Under the pieces are notes generated by a model that had not been told where the DNA came from, made no database searches, and saw nothing but the letters and a program-made list of their open reading frames with translations. Of a stretch of 64,000 nt of DNA, positions 9,521 through 18,073 are shown piece after piece (positions within the stretch are counted from its first letter, which is position 1; each line of letters opens with the position of its first letter). The position numbers and the translations under genes were made by a program. The DNA lies in the NCBI GenBank assembly GCA_965207565.1, contig CBDBMQ010000020.1, positions 213,957 through 277,956 of the forward strand. The letters run 5' to 3'. Source of the DNA: Bin80 sp965207565 (lineage in GTDB: Bacteria > Bacteroidota > Rhodothermia > Rhodothermales > Bin80).

Positions 9521-11266
9521 ATGAAAGACTATCTCAGGGCAGCGCTTCAGCGCATATTGACATCCATACCGTCTGTGCCGGCAGATTTTATCCCGGAGCT
9601 ATCCGTCCCCGCAAACCCGGATCACGGGGACCTTGCCACGAACTGTGCGATGAAGCTTGCCCGGCACTTGCGTCGCCCGCCACGGGTGATCGCGGAAGAG
9701 ATTGTTGCTGTATTCATGGCAGATGAACATGATTTCTTTTACGTAGACTCGGTCTCAGTTGCAGGAGGAGGATTTATCAATTTCAAATGCTCCAACCGAT
9801 ACCTGTACCGCGAGCTTGGATTCTGCCTGCAACAGGGGGTTGATTTCGGACGCTCCGATGCAGGCAAAGGCAAGCACGCGCTGGTAGAATTTGTCAGTGC
9901 AAACCCCACAGGGCCATTGACGGTGGGACATGGCCGCAATGCCGTTCTGGGAGACACACTTGCAAGCCTGCTGGAATGGGTCGGCTATCACGTCACACGC
10001 GAGTACTATTTCAATGATGCCGGACGCCAGATGCGTGTCCTGGGTGCTTCACTGCGAAGCCGATACGAGGAGGTGACCGCCGAGGAAGATCAGCCGTTTG
10101 CAGACCTGCCCCGTGCAATCAGGCATCGGCAGAGCTATAAGTCAAAGCAACTGGAGGACACGGGCGACGAGCCGATCATCGTCGCGGACTCCTTCCCTGA
10201 AGATGGTTACCTTGGTGCCTACATTACGACGATTGCCCGCGAGTTGGTACAGAAGCACGGAATTGACCTGTTGGACAGCGAGAACGACGATATTTTTGAA
10301 CGTGCCGCCAAATCCGCCATCTTTTCCGAAATTCGCGCGACACTTGAGCACCTCGGAGTCTCAATAAACAACTATTTCAACGAAAAAAGTCTCTATGAGA
10401 CAGGGGCAGTGACCAGTACCCTGGATGCACTGCGAGCGCGTGACATGGTCTATGAGCAGGATGGTGCGACATGGTTCAAGACCTCCAGTCTCGGGAAAGA
10501 ATCGGATACGGTGCTGGTGAAACGGACCGGTGAACCAACCTATCGCCTGCCCGACATTGCCTATCACGTTGACAAAATGGAACGGGGCTTTGATCTTCTG
10601 GTCAATGTATTCGGTGCCGACCATATTGGCACGTACCCTGATATCCTGCGCGGTCTGGATGTGCTGGGATTTGACTCGCGCCGCATCAAGGTGATTATCT
10701 ACCAGTTTGTGACCCTGGTACGCGGCGACGAGGAAATAAAGATGAGTACCCGCAGGGCAAATTTTATTACGCTGGATGAACTCATGGACGAGGTGACGCC
10801 CGATGTGACGCGGTATTTCTTTGTCATGCGATCTGCCCAAAAGCACCTGGAATTTGACATTGACCTAGCACGGGAAGCCAGTGATAAGAATCCTGTTTTC
10901 TATCTTCAGTATGCCCATGCACGTATATGCTCTATCCTGAAGAAAGCGGCTGACCTCAACCTTGCACCGGATCCTAACCCATCCAGCTTGGATCTACTCG
11001 TTCATGAATCCGAAATCACTTTGATCAAAGAAATTATTCATTTTCCGAGGGCAGTCTCCAGTTGTGCCGAGGCATGCGAACCACATCGGCTCGCAACCTA
11101 TCTACGTGGAGTTGCAGAGGCATTTACTCAGTTTTATCATTCGTGCCGTATTCTTGGGGAAGAGGAACAGATTGCAATGGCACGCATGGCTCTGGCGCAG
11201 GCCACCAGTATTACACTCCGTAATGGGCTCTCAATTCTGGGGATCAGCGCCCCCGAACGCATGTAG
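9521..11266 (+). CDS. argS: Arginyl-tRNA synthetase
   Basis: Charges tRNA-Arg with arginine. Class I signature is present as PTGPLTVGHGRNA (HIGH-like, residues about 127-139) and the KMSKS counterpart as MSTRRAN near 408, the usual weak form in this enzyme. The N-terminal additive domain contains SVPANPDHGDLATNCA, which matches the family PxxxxHGDxxTN block, and the C-terminal anticodon-binding helical domain is complete. 581 residues, normal length. ATG immediately follows the oxidase stop. The stop is two bases before pheA, consistent with one transcript. The gene is free of frame breaks. Confidence 0.97.
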   Translation: MKDYLRAALQRILTSIPSVPADFIPELSVPANPDHGDLATNCAMKLARHLRRPPRVIAEEIVAVFMADEHDFFYVDSVSVAGGGFINFKCSNRYLYRELGFCLQQGVDFGRSDAGKGKHALVEFVSANPTGPLTVGHGRNAVLGDTLASLLEWVGYHVTREYYFNDAGRQMRVLGASLRSRYEEVTAEEDQPFADLPRAIRHRQSYKSKQLEDTGDEPIIVADSFPEDGYLGAYITTIARELVQKHGIDLLDSENDDIFERAAKSAIFSEIRATLEHLGVSINNYFNEKSLYETGAVTSTLDALRARDMVYEQDGATWFKTSSLGKESDTVLVKRTGEPTYRLPDIAYHVDKMERGFDLLVNVFGADHIGTYPDILRGLDVLGFDSRRIKVIIYQFVTLVRGDEEIKMSTRRANFITLDELMDEVTPDVTRYFFVMRSAQKHLEFDIDLAREASDKNPVFYLQYAHARICSILKKAADLNLAPDPNPSSLDLLVHESEITLIKEIIHFPRAVSSCAEACEPHRLATYLRGVAEAFTQFYHSCRILGEEEQIAMARMALAQATSITLRNGLSILGISAPERM

Positions 11267-11268
11267 AC

Positions 11269-12126
11269 ATGAAAGTTGCTTTTCAGGGAGAAATTGGTGC
11301 ATTCAGTGAGGAGGCAGCAGGCCGCCTGTATCCTGGTTGCCGTGTGATTCCATTACCTTCAATGGAGGATGTATTCATGGCGGTTGAAGCCCAGACCGTT
11401 TCACGGGGGATTATTCCGATTGAGAACTCCCTCTTTGGCAGTGTTCATATCAACTACGATCTTTTACGCACACACCAGGTCAGGATTGCAGCGGAGGTAA
11501 AGCTTCGCATCCGCCATTATCTGATGGCCAAACCTGGCGCCCGGCTTGAGGACATCCAACGCATTCTTTCTCATCCACAGGCCCTCGGACAGTGTCAAAT
11601 ATTCCTGAAGGAAAAGCTCGGTTGGAGCGAGGTTGTCCCCACTTACGATACTGCAGGTGCTGCAAAACTGATCGCGGCGGAAGACAGCCTCACAAGTGCT
11701 GCGATCGGGCCTGTACGGGCTGCTCAGGAGTACGGCCTGCAGGTTCTGGCAGCCGATCTGCAAAGTCATACCCTCAATTATACACGGTTTCTGGCTTTAG
11801 CACCGGAAAATGCCCAAAAGGTCACCCCTGCCGGAAACTCACTGAAGACCTCCATCGTGTTTGCACTGAAACAAACCGTACCCGGCGCTCTTTTCAAGAG
11901 CCTCAGCGTATTTTTTCTGCGTGACCTGGACCTGTACAAGGTGGAAAGCCGCCCGCTGATTGGTCACCCTGGTGATTACCTGTTTTATCTAGATGTGGAA
12001 GGAGACACTGCAAATCCTGTTCTTCAGCGGGCTCTCGAGCATCTTGGCGAAATCACCACAGATCTACGCATCCTGGGATCCTATCCCCGTGGACAGACTT
12101 GGGACGGAGACCGTGTAAGCCAGTAG
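11269..12126 (+). CDS. pheA: Prephenate dehydratase
   Basis: Converts prephenate to phenylpyruvate in phenylalanine synthesis. The opening VAFQGEIGAFSEEAA matches the family start (G-x-x-G-x-[FY]-[ST]). IPIENSLFGSVH near 45-57 and the catalytic T-R-F in NYTRFLAL near 165 are present. An ACT regulatory domain follows (about 190-275), with KVESRPLIG as the ESRP phenylalanine-binding motif, so feedback inhibition by phenylalanine is expected. There is no chorismate mutase fusion: 285 residues is the monofunctional length. It lies two bases after argS. Confidence 0.95.
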   Translation: MKVAFQGEIGAFSEEAAGRLYPGCRVIPLPSMEDVFMAVEAQTVSRGIIPIENSLFGSVHINYDLLRTHQVRIAAEVKLRIRHYLMAKPGARLEDIQRILSHPQALGQCQIFLKEKLGWSEVVPTYDTAGAAKLIAAEDSLTSAAIGPVRAAQEYGLQVLAADLQSHTLNYTRFLALAPENAQKVTPAGNSLKTSIVFALKQTVPGALFKSLSVFFLRDLDLYKVESRPLIGHPGDYLFYLDVEGDTANPVLQRALEHLGEITTDLRILGSYPRGQTWDGDRVSQ

Positions 12127-12165
12127 GCTTGTACAAATTCACATCGATCATCCCCTGCGAATCAA

Positions 12166-13518
12166 ATGTACCGCACCCATTTTTCCCTACTCATGCTTTC
12201 CATGCTCTGCATGAGTGCCTATGCTCAGAAAAGAGCTCTGGACCACGATGTATACGAAATCTGGAACAGTATCTCCGACCGAGAAATTTCACATGATGGT
12301 CAGTGGAGCTTCTACGAATACAGTCCAGAAAAGGGAGATGGAACGCTTGAGGTCCGCAGTCTCACAGACGATGAACTGTACAAGATTCCGAGGGGGAATG
12401 CAGCCCGGTTTACGCACGATTCCCAGTATGTGGTGTATCTGATTACCCCGCCTGAAGATACACTACGTGCCGCCCGTAAAGCAGATCTTGACGAGGATGA
12501 CATGCCAAAGGATACCCTTGGTATTCTGGACCTTGGAACCGGGGTACCCCATTACGTACCCCATGTCCGCTCTTTCGAAATCCCGGACGACTTCACCAAT
12601 GTGGTGGCATATCTCTCGGAAAAAACAGAGGCAGATTCTTCCGGCAAAGGTAGTATGCTCCATGTACATGATCTTGGAACCGCAAGTGCCACTAGCTTTG
12701 CGCATGTCCAAGAATATCTGCTCTCCGCGAACGGTGCACATCTGGTGTACACCTTTGAGGGAAATGACTCGCTGGATACCGGACTGGCCCGGGTGGATCT
12801 TTCCTCTGGTGCAGTGGACACGCTTCTCTCTGGCGGAGGAGCATATGAGCGTTTGACGTTCGATGAAGCAGGAGACCAGCTGGCGTTTCTGTCCAGCCGT
12901 GAGGGACATGCAATGGACCCCGCAGAGTATGCACTCTATTACTGGCAAGCAGGCACCGACAGTGCCCGCGCCGTTGCCACTGCAACCAGTGACGCCCTTG
13001 CTGAAGGCTGGTGGATCAGTCCCAACAGAGATCCGTCATTTTCAGAGAATGGCGATCGGCTCTACTTTGGCACTGCACCAAAACCGCCAGACGAAAAGGA
13101 AGAGGTTGACGAAGAAGAAAACCCGGTTCTGGACATCTGGAACTGGCAGGATCCGCTTCTACAACCCATGCAACTGGTGAACGCGGAGCGGGAAAAAGAG
13201 CGCTCTTATCTGGCAGTCCTTCATCTGGATGCAGGGCAGATCGTCCAACTGGCACACGAAGCGATGCCGGATGTATCGGTAGGATCAGACGGTGATGCAG
13301 ACATTGCGCTTGGCTGGTCAAACCTGCCCTATCAGCAGCAGATCAGTTGGGATTCCCCCAGAGCCTACGACGCCTATGTGGTCAATGTACTTGATGGCAC
13401 AAATACATTGGTTCTTGAGGGGGTACAGGACCGCCCATCCCTCTCCCCTGATGCACAATACATTACCTGGTGGGACCGCGATCAACTAAAACTGGATGGC
13501 CCTGGCAACGGACGATAA
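12166..13518 (+). CDS. S9-family prolyl oligopeptidase-like protein, N-terminal propeller part (frameshifted)
   Basis: The first 450 residues of an exported serine peptidase. A signal peptide is visible (MYRTHFSLLMLSMLCMSAYAQ), followed by a seven-blade-type propeller with repeated SxDG/SENGDRLYF segments that in this family gates access to the active site. The frame ends at 13518 after WWDRDQLK, where the overlapping downstream frame continues with WMALATDDKGP. Dropping one base from the AAAA at 13488-13491 (ctaaaactgg), or a one-base gain next to it, explains the break. The hydrolase domain follows in the next entry. Could be a recent pseudogene or a base-calling error; the two halves otherwise look well preserved. 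Confidence 0.8.
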   Translation: MYRTHFSLLMLSMLCMSAYAQKRALDHDVYEIWNSISDREISHDGQWSFYEYSPEKGDGTLEVRSLTDDELYKIPRGNAARFTHDSQYVVYLITPPEDTLRAARKADLDEDDMPKDTLGILDLGTGVPHYVPHVRSFEIPDDFTNVVAYLSEKTEADSSGKGSMLHVHDLGTASATSFAHVQEYLLSANGAHLVYTFEGNDSLDTGLARVDLSSGAVDTLLSGGGAYERLTFDEAGDQLAFLSSREGHAMDPAEYALYYWQAGTDSARAVATATSDALAEGWWISPNRDPSFSENGDRLYFGTAPKPPDEKEEVDEEENPVLDIWNWQDPLLQPMQLVNAEREKERSYLAVLHLDAGQIVQLAHEAMPDVSVGSDGDADIALGWSNLPYQQQISWDSPRAYDAYVVNVLDGTNTLVLEGVQDRPSLSPDAQYITWWDRDQLKLDGPGNGR

Positions 13519-14911
13519 AGGGCCAATCAATCTGACCGCTTCACTGGAAGTGCCAGTGCACAATGAAATCCACGACTGGCCTTACGGCCCCAACCCGTAC
13601 TACAGTGCGGGCTGGAGTGCAGGTGATCACGAGTTCCTGTTTTATGACCGCTACGACATCTGGGCAGTGAACCCCAACGATGTCACTGCAGTGCGCAATG
13701 TAACTGGCGGTTTGGGTCGTGAGCAAAATCTGCAATTCCGCTATGTCGAACTGGACCCGGATGAAGAATCTGTTCCAGATCAACTCATGCTCTCTGCCCT
13801 TGATCTGGACACAAAAGCCTCTGGCTTCTACCGGGTGGGAATCGATTCCGATAAAAACCCGCAGGAGCTGGTCATGATGGATAAGCGTTTTGGCTCTTTG
13901 GACAAGGCTGAAAACGCGGATCAGCTGCTCTTTACACGAGAGAGTTTCACCGAATCCAGAGATCTTTGGACCAGCGGTCTGGATCTGTCTGATATGAAGC
14001 GGGTGAGCGACACCAACCCCCAGCAATCGGACTACAACTGGGGCACTGCCGAACTTGTCCATTGGACCTCTCTGGACGGGATCCCGCTCACGGGGATGTT
14101 ATTCAAACCGGATGGGTTTGATGCATCACAAAAATACCCGATGATGGTGTATTTCTATGAAAAGATGTCCAATGGCCTACACCAGTACCGGCCACCCACC
14201 ACTGCACGTTCTTCAATCAGCTTCTCCTTCTACGTCAGCCGGGGTTATGTGGTCTTCGTGCCGGACATTCCATACAAAGTTGGCTATCCGGGTGAGAGCG
14301 CGCTGAACGCCGTCGTACCTGGCGTTACCATGCTCATTAACCAGGGCTTCGTGGATCCAGACCGTGTTGGGGTGCAAGGACACAGCTGGGGAGGATATCA
14401 GATTGCCTATATGATCACAGAGTCTGATTTGTTTGCTGCCGCGGAAGCGGGCGCACCGGTTGTCAATATGACCAGCGCCTATGGCGGAATCCGCTGGGCC
14501 AGTGGAATGAGTCGCATGTTTCAATATGAGCGCACCCAAAGCCGGATCGGAGGATCCCTTTGGGAAACCCCGCTCAGGTATCTTGATAATTCACCCTTAT
14601 TTCAGGCGGACAAGATCAAAACCCCGGTCCTCATGCTCCACAATGATGACGATGGTGCCGTGCCGTGGTACCAGGGCATTGAATTTTTTGTAGCCTTGCG
14701 ACGCTTGCAGAAACCGGTCTGGATGCTCAACTATAATGGGGAAGGCCATGGCCTCTCAAAGTACCCCAACAAGAGAGACTTCGCCATTCGCATGCAGCAA
14801 TTCTTTGATCACTATCTCATGGATGCACCCGCTCCCGTATGGATGACAAAAGGGGTTCCCGCGATCATGAAAGGAGAAACACTCGGGCTGGAGCCTGCGG
14901 ATCACCAGTAG
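13496..14911 (+). CDS. S9-family prolyl oligopeptidase-like protein, C-terminal catalytic part
   Basis: Continuation of the preceding gene in another frame; no credible own start. It holds the end of the propeller and an alpha/beta hydrolase domain with the complete catalytic triad: Ser in GHSWGGYQ (14388-14400 region), Asp in HNDDDGAVPW, His in NGEGHGLS. The oxyanion-side segment MVYFYEKMS is also present. It would cleave short peptides in the periplasm, by family knowledge. If the frameshift is real, this half lacks a signal peptide and ribosome site and would not be made. The intact triad argues for a very recent break or an artefact. Confidence 0.8.
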   Translation: MALATDDKGPINLTASLEVPVHNEIHDWPYGPNPYYSAGWSAGDHEFLFYDRYDIWAVNPNDVTAVRNVTGGLGREQNLQFRYVELDPDEESVPDQLMLSALDLDTKASGFYRVGIDSDKNPQELVMMDKRFGSLDKAENADQLLFTRESFTESRDLWTSGLDLSDMKRVSDTNPQQSDYNWGTAELVHWTSLDGIPLTGMLFKPDGFDASQKYPMMVYFYEKMSNGLHQYRPPTTARSSISFSFYVSRGYVVFVPDIPYKVGYPGESALNAVVPGVTMLINQGFVDPDRVGVQGHSWGGYQIAYMITESDLFAAAEAGAPVVNMTSAYGGIRWASGMSRMFQYERTQSRIGGSLWETPLRYLDNSPLFQADKIKTPVLMLHNDDDGAVPWYQGIEFFVALRRLQKPVWMLNYNGEGHGLSKYPNKRDFAIRMQQFFDHYLMDAPAPVWMTKGVPAIMKGETLGLEPADHQ

Positions 14912-14949
14912 CCCTGAAATGACATCTACCCTGGGGGCAGCTATCGCAC

Positions 14950-15474
14950 TCACGGTCCGTCATCCTGATTGTAATAGCTCTTTGGTAATCGCTTGGGAAG
15001 TTGATGCCAGATGAGCTTTCCCGTTCCAGGCGCGGAACGTTCCCAGTTTTCGATCAGAAGGTCTATTCTCGCCATGGATGCAGTTGGAAATTCTCTCACC
15101 GCGCAGTTCGATAGGAGTGCTGCCGTCATGGACCATGTGGGCTGATGCCCTACCAACATGACCGTCTGGATATGGTCGGAAACCTCCTGCAGGTAATGGA
15201 TCAGATCTTGTGGCGCAGCGTGGTAGAGTCCCCGCTCGTACTGGACATCCGCCTGCCATGCGCCCGCCTCACTGGCCATGATACAGGTGGAACGGGCACG
15301 GACAGCGGTAGAACAGAGGATGAGATCCGGCAAAGACCCCACCTCTGCGAGCCAGCGTCCCATGGCGCAAGATGCACGCCTGCCACGCGAATTCAACGGC
15401 CGATCATGATCCTGGCCATAGGTTGCGTTCCAGTCGGACTTGCCGTGACGAAGAAGCAGAACGGTCTTGGGCAT
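14950..15474 (-). CDS. sixA: Phosphohistidine phosphatase SixA-like, histidine phosphatase superfamily
   Basis: A small (174 residues) branch-2-like histidine phosphatase. The N-terminal LLLRHGKSDWN contains the catalytic R-H-G motif (His10), DRPLNSRGRR follows near 25, the CSTAVRARST segment near 55 and the second His in MLVGHQPTW near 115. SixA removes phosphate from histidine on phosphotransfer domains in E. coli; many bacterial relatives have unknown substrates. The ATG overlaps the TAA of the DUF4389 gene (TAATG arrangement), so the two are translationally coupled. Confidence 0.85.
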   Translation of the reverse strand: MPKTVLLLRHGKSDWNATYGQDHDRPLNSRGRRASCAMGRWLAEVGSLPDLILCSTAVRARSTCIMASEAGAWQADVQYERGLYHAAPQDLIHYLQEVSDHIQTVMLVGHQPTWSMTAALLSNCAVREFPTASMARIDLLIENWERSAPGTGKLIWHQLPKRLPKSYYNQDDGP

Positions 15475-16055
15475 TACTCATCCAGTGAGAACGGTGGATA
15501 TTCATCGGTAGTCAACAGGAAAGCATAGGCACCTACACGCAGCGCCCACCGATACACACCACTAGAAATATCAAATAGCCATTGTGGATAACGACCCGTG
15601 AATACCATAACCACCCAACATAGGGGGAGAAGACACATTAGACATGCCCCGAATAAATTGAGTATAATTATATGGGGAAGGACGAGCAGCCACTTCACTA
15701 GGGGCAATAAACGGCTCAAGTTAATACCTTCATCGGGGTAATCGATCTCTATAAGAACCCCACCAGTCTCACCGAACGATGGATATTCGTCCGTCAAGAG
15801 CAGTAGATATGCATCGGATCTCAATATAAACCGATAGCAACTCAGATTGAATGCAAACAACTGTCGAGGATAATGGTCAAGAAACAGGATCGAAAAAACT
15901 GTGGCGAGACGACTCACAACTGTAACGCATATAAGAATGTAGTAGACGACTATTGCTGGCAATACCAGAAGCGGGCGAAACAAAATGCTCAACCGGCTCT
16001 GACCCTGCTGATAGGGGATTTCAAGGCGTGCCGGATATTCCATGAGTTCAGCCAA
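15474..16055 (-). CDS. DUF4389 membrane protein
   Basis: 193 residues with four hydrophobic segments arranged as two similar halves. Each half ends in a YPxxLF...RW.LR..AY..LLTDEYP(P/S)F segment, the hallmark of the DUF4389 family; the halves are seen near residues 60-95 and 150-190. The function of the family is unknown. It couples to sixA by overlapping stop and start, and is followed by it on the same strand. A start at residue 5 is also possible. Confidence 0.85.
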   Translation of the reverse strand: MAELMEYPARLEIPYQQGQSRLSILFRPLLVLPAIVVYYILICVTVVSRLATVFSILFLDHYPRQLFAFNLSCYRFILRSDAYLLLLTDEYPSFGETGGVLIEIDYPDEGINLSRLLPLVKWLLVLPHIIILNLFGACLMCLLPLCWVVMVFTGRYPQWLFDISSGVYRWALRVGAYAFLLTTDEYPPFSLDE

Positions 16056-16227
16056 AACAATTAAGATGCATCGCTAACCCGCAAGCATTTGATTTTGTTT
16101 TAGGGAACCTTCATGAATCCTGTAACCTTCCGTAATGCCAGGGGCATCAGCCAAAACCTTTGGAGATCCTGTCTGGTTGATACAGTGGCACGCACTCAGG
16201 GCACCCATACCCGTGCTGGTCCAGTCC

Positions 16228-16914
16228 TCAGGCCGGCACAGCACCAAAACGGCGCTGCCGCTTCTGAAATGCACAAAGAGCCGTATCCAGTTTCGTTCCG
16301 TCAAAATCCGGCCAGTAATCCGGGGTAAAGTAGAGTTCCGCATAGGCGCACTCCCAAAGCAGAAAATCGCTCAGACGCTGTTCCCCGCCGGTCCGTATGA
16401 GAAGATCCACATCCGGTACCAGACTATCTGCATTGTAAGCCCGCATGAGTGCCTGCAGAAAATCTCCATTCCCATTATTCCCAACGTGCCGTGCTGCCCG
16501 TGTGAGAGAGTCCCGCGCAGAATAATCAATCGCCAAACGCAGGTGCAGAGCCATCCCATGCATGGTACGGGCTTCGGCACGTGTGACAGCATGCAAGACC
16601 GGATCCGGCAGACGATCACGCCTGCCAATGATGCTCAGCCGAATATTCTGCCGAACACAACGGGCCGCCTGACTGGGCAACTGCGCCGCCAAAATCCGCA
16701 TCAGTGCTTTGACCTCACTCTGGGGACGCTGCCAGTTATCTGACGAAAATGCATACAGTGTCAGCGTATGGATCTGCCGTTCAACGGCAGCCTCAACCGT
16801 TGCTCTGAGTGATCGAACCCCCGCGTGATGTCCTGCTGTACGCGGAAGGCCGCGTTCAGTGGCCCAGCGGCCATTGCCATCCATGATGATGGCAACATGC
16901 AGTTGATCACTCAT
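16228..16914 (-). CDS. uppS: Undecaprenyl diphosphate synthase (cis-isoprenyl transferase)
   Basis: Condenses isopentenyl diphosphate units onto farnesyl diphosphate to give the C55 lipid carrier for cell-wall synthesis. From the ATG at 16914 the protein reads HVAIIMDGNGRWA with the catalytic Asp12, then GHHAGV, LTLYAFSSDNW near 62-72, and the C-terminal DLLIRTGGEQRLSDFLLWECAYAEL block (split here: RTGGE, RLSDF, LLWE) that binds substrate. A ribosome site AGGA sits five bases before this ATG, so I prefer it over the longer frame that opens at 16962. Length 228 is normal. Confidence 0.93.
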   Translation of the reverse strand: MSDQLHVAIIMDGNGRWATERGLPRTAGHHAGVRSLRATVEAAVERQIHTLTLYAFSSDNWQRPQSEVKALMRILAAQLPSQAARCVRQNIRLSIIGRRDRLPDPVLHAVTRAEARTMHGMALHLRLAIDYSARDSLTRAARHVGNNGNGDFLQALMRAYNADSLVPDVDLLIRTGGEQRLSDFLLWECAYAELYFTPDYWPDFDGTKLDTALCAFQKRQRRFGAVPA

Positions 16915-17022
16915 CGTTTCCTGGTCTCTTGTCATGCGTGCTCTACCCGAATTGCAGTGCACTGCCTTAAACCGAAAGCAGCGGAGGACATCCCCTCCAT
17001 GAGCGGAAGTTGCACATCCACG

Positions 17023-17355
17023 TCAATTTGAAAAATCATCCTCATCAATAGTTACAGATCGGGCCACCTGAAGCATATGCTCCATTTGCTCTACATACGA
17101 AAGAAGGGCCTCTGTCCCTTTGGGGGTCAAACGATATTCTGTATGCGGCATTCGGCCCTGAAAAGATTTTATACATTCGATATAACCTGCCTTCTCTAAT
17201 TTTTGAGTGTGACGACTTAGATTGCCATCCGACGTGCTGAGAAGTACTTTCAGGTCCCTGAAACTAAGGGTCTCGCCAGCTGCCAAAGCACTCACAATCC
17301 CGAGACGCACCCGTGCATGAATCAAGGGATCCAGATTTTTTCGCAGTACTCTCAT
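17023..17355 (-). CDS. Winged-helix transcriptional regulator
   Basis: About 110 residues from the ATG at 17355 (MRVLRKNLDPLIHARVRL). The fold reads as a winged helix: helix, LSFRDLKVLLSTSDGNLSRHTQKLEKAGYI as the helix-turn-helix (given in pieces: FRDLKVLL, DGNLSRH, LEKAGYI), then a wing and the YRLTPKGTEALLSYVEQME dimer helix. This matches the small family of regulators usually paired with a membrane protein and related to MarR/ArsR folds. It follows the membrane protein gene by 16 bases. The palindromic site at 17990-18019 upstream of the pair is a candidate autoregulatory operator (inference). Confidence 0.8.
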   Translation of the reverse strand: MRVLRKNLDPLIHARVRLGIVSALAAGETLSFRDLKVLLSTSDGNLSRHTQKLEKAGYIECIKSFQGRMPHTEYRLTPKGTEALLSYVEQMEHMLQVARSVTIDEDDFSN

Positions 17356-17371
17356 CGAACTGAAAAAAATT

Positions 17372-17980
17372 TTACCCCCCATACCTCTGCGCGATATACA
17401 GCCCAAACCCAATATGCAGCCCCCCGAAACTGAGTGCCAGCAACAGATGCATCCAGGCAGGTGGAAGAAAGAGGGAGATAATCCCCATCACCATAAAACA
17501 GATGCCCAAAATGGGAATAATTCGCACGCTGCTCGTCCCCCCTGTAATCGTACCCGCACCATAGAATAGGAGCCACAGCGTCGCCAGAAGATCCTGATTG
17601 CCCGCCTGCCACAAGGCAACCGTGAACAGAAGCCCCGCCACCATGGATGGGGCAAGCGTCAAAATATATTTGCGGCCAGGACCACTGGTAAGGGATACAT
17701 CACATTTACGTGCCTTCCTGCGCAATGTCCAGATGGCAATGGTCACCGCGACCACTGCCTCAATAAACCAGATCATCAGGATCCCATCCGCTGTAGCCTG
17801 CATGGAAGCAATCCAGGATGCGAGCGCCGCAGTAATCCCAACAGCTACCATGCCCCATCCGGGTACTGCCGTAAATGAAGCGGAACGCTCCATAACATCG
17901 CGAATAAATCGCAGATGCTCGCTTGCCTGATTCTGAGGGTTCTCTGTCCGACTCGGTATCGGTCCGTATTCTATGCGCAT
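17372..17980 (-). CDS. Membrane protein paired with winged-helix regulator
   Basis: About 202 residues from the ATG at 17980. After a soluble N-terminus of about 40 residues (HLRFIRDVMERSASFTAVPGW in part) there are six hydrophobic segments: two near 45-90 and four near 110-195. I do not recognise a named enzyme; similar membrane proteins occur next to winged-helix regulators in several phyla, where they are presumed to be the regulated partner. It is the first gene of a two-gene unit with the regulator downstream and a palindromic site directly upstream. Function unknown. Confidence 0.7.
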   Translation of the reverse strand: MRIEYGPIPSRTENPQNQASEHLRFIRDVMERSASFTAVPGWGMVAVGITAALASWIASMQATADGILMIWFIEAVVAVTIAIWTLRRKARKCDVSLTSGPGRKYILTLAPSMVAGLLFTVALWQAGNQDLLATLWLLFYGAGTITGGTSSVRIIPILGICFMVMGIISLFLPPAWMHLLLALSFGGLHIGFGLYIAQRYGG

Positions 17981-17989
17981 GGGTTGTAT

Positions 17990-18019
17990 ACTTTGCAAAG
18001 TACTTTATGTTGCAAAGTA
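17990..18019. promoter_or_regulatory. Palindromic operator-like site upstream of the regulator pair
   Basis: The 12-base perfect palindrome ACTTTGCAAAGT lies at 17990-18001. The 10-base core TTGCAAAGTA is repeated directly at 17993-18002 and 18010-18019, a 17-base period. It sits 10 bases upstream of the membrane-protein ATG (minus strand) and about 55 bases upstream of the D-threonine aldolase-like gene on the plus strand, so one regulator could act on both divergent units. Binding by the winged-helix protein encoded at 17023 is inference from proximity. Confidence 0.5.
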
Positions 18020-18073
18020 AGTATTTTTGCGAATCCAACCCCATCCCCTGTACGTTCAAGCTGTCTTAATTTC

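Noticed and set aside
10361..10846. Minus-strand open frame of 161 codons
   Set aside because: Antisense to argS, which is intact and essential; no family motif seen.
13480..13520. Programmed ribosomal frameshift as explanation of the split S9 peptidase
   Set aside because: No slippery heptamer plus downstream structure was recognised, and several unrelated genes in the window show similar one-base breaks.
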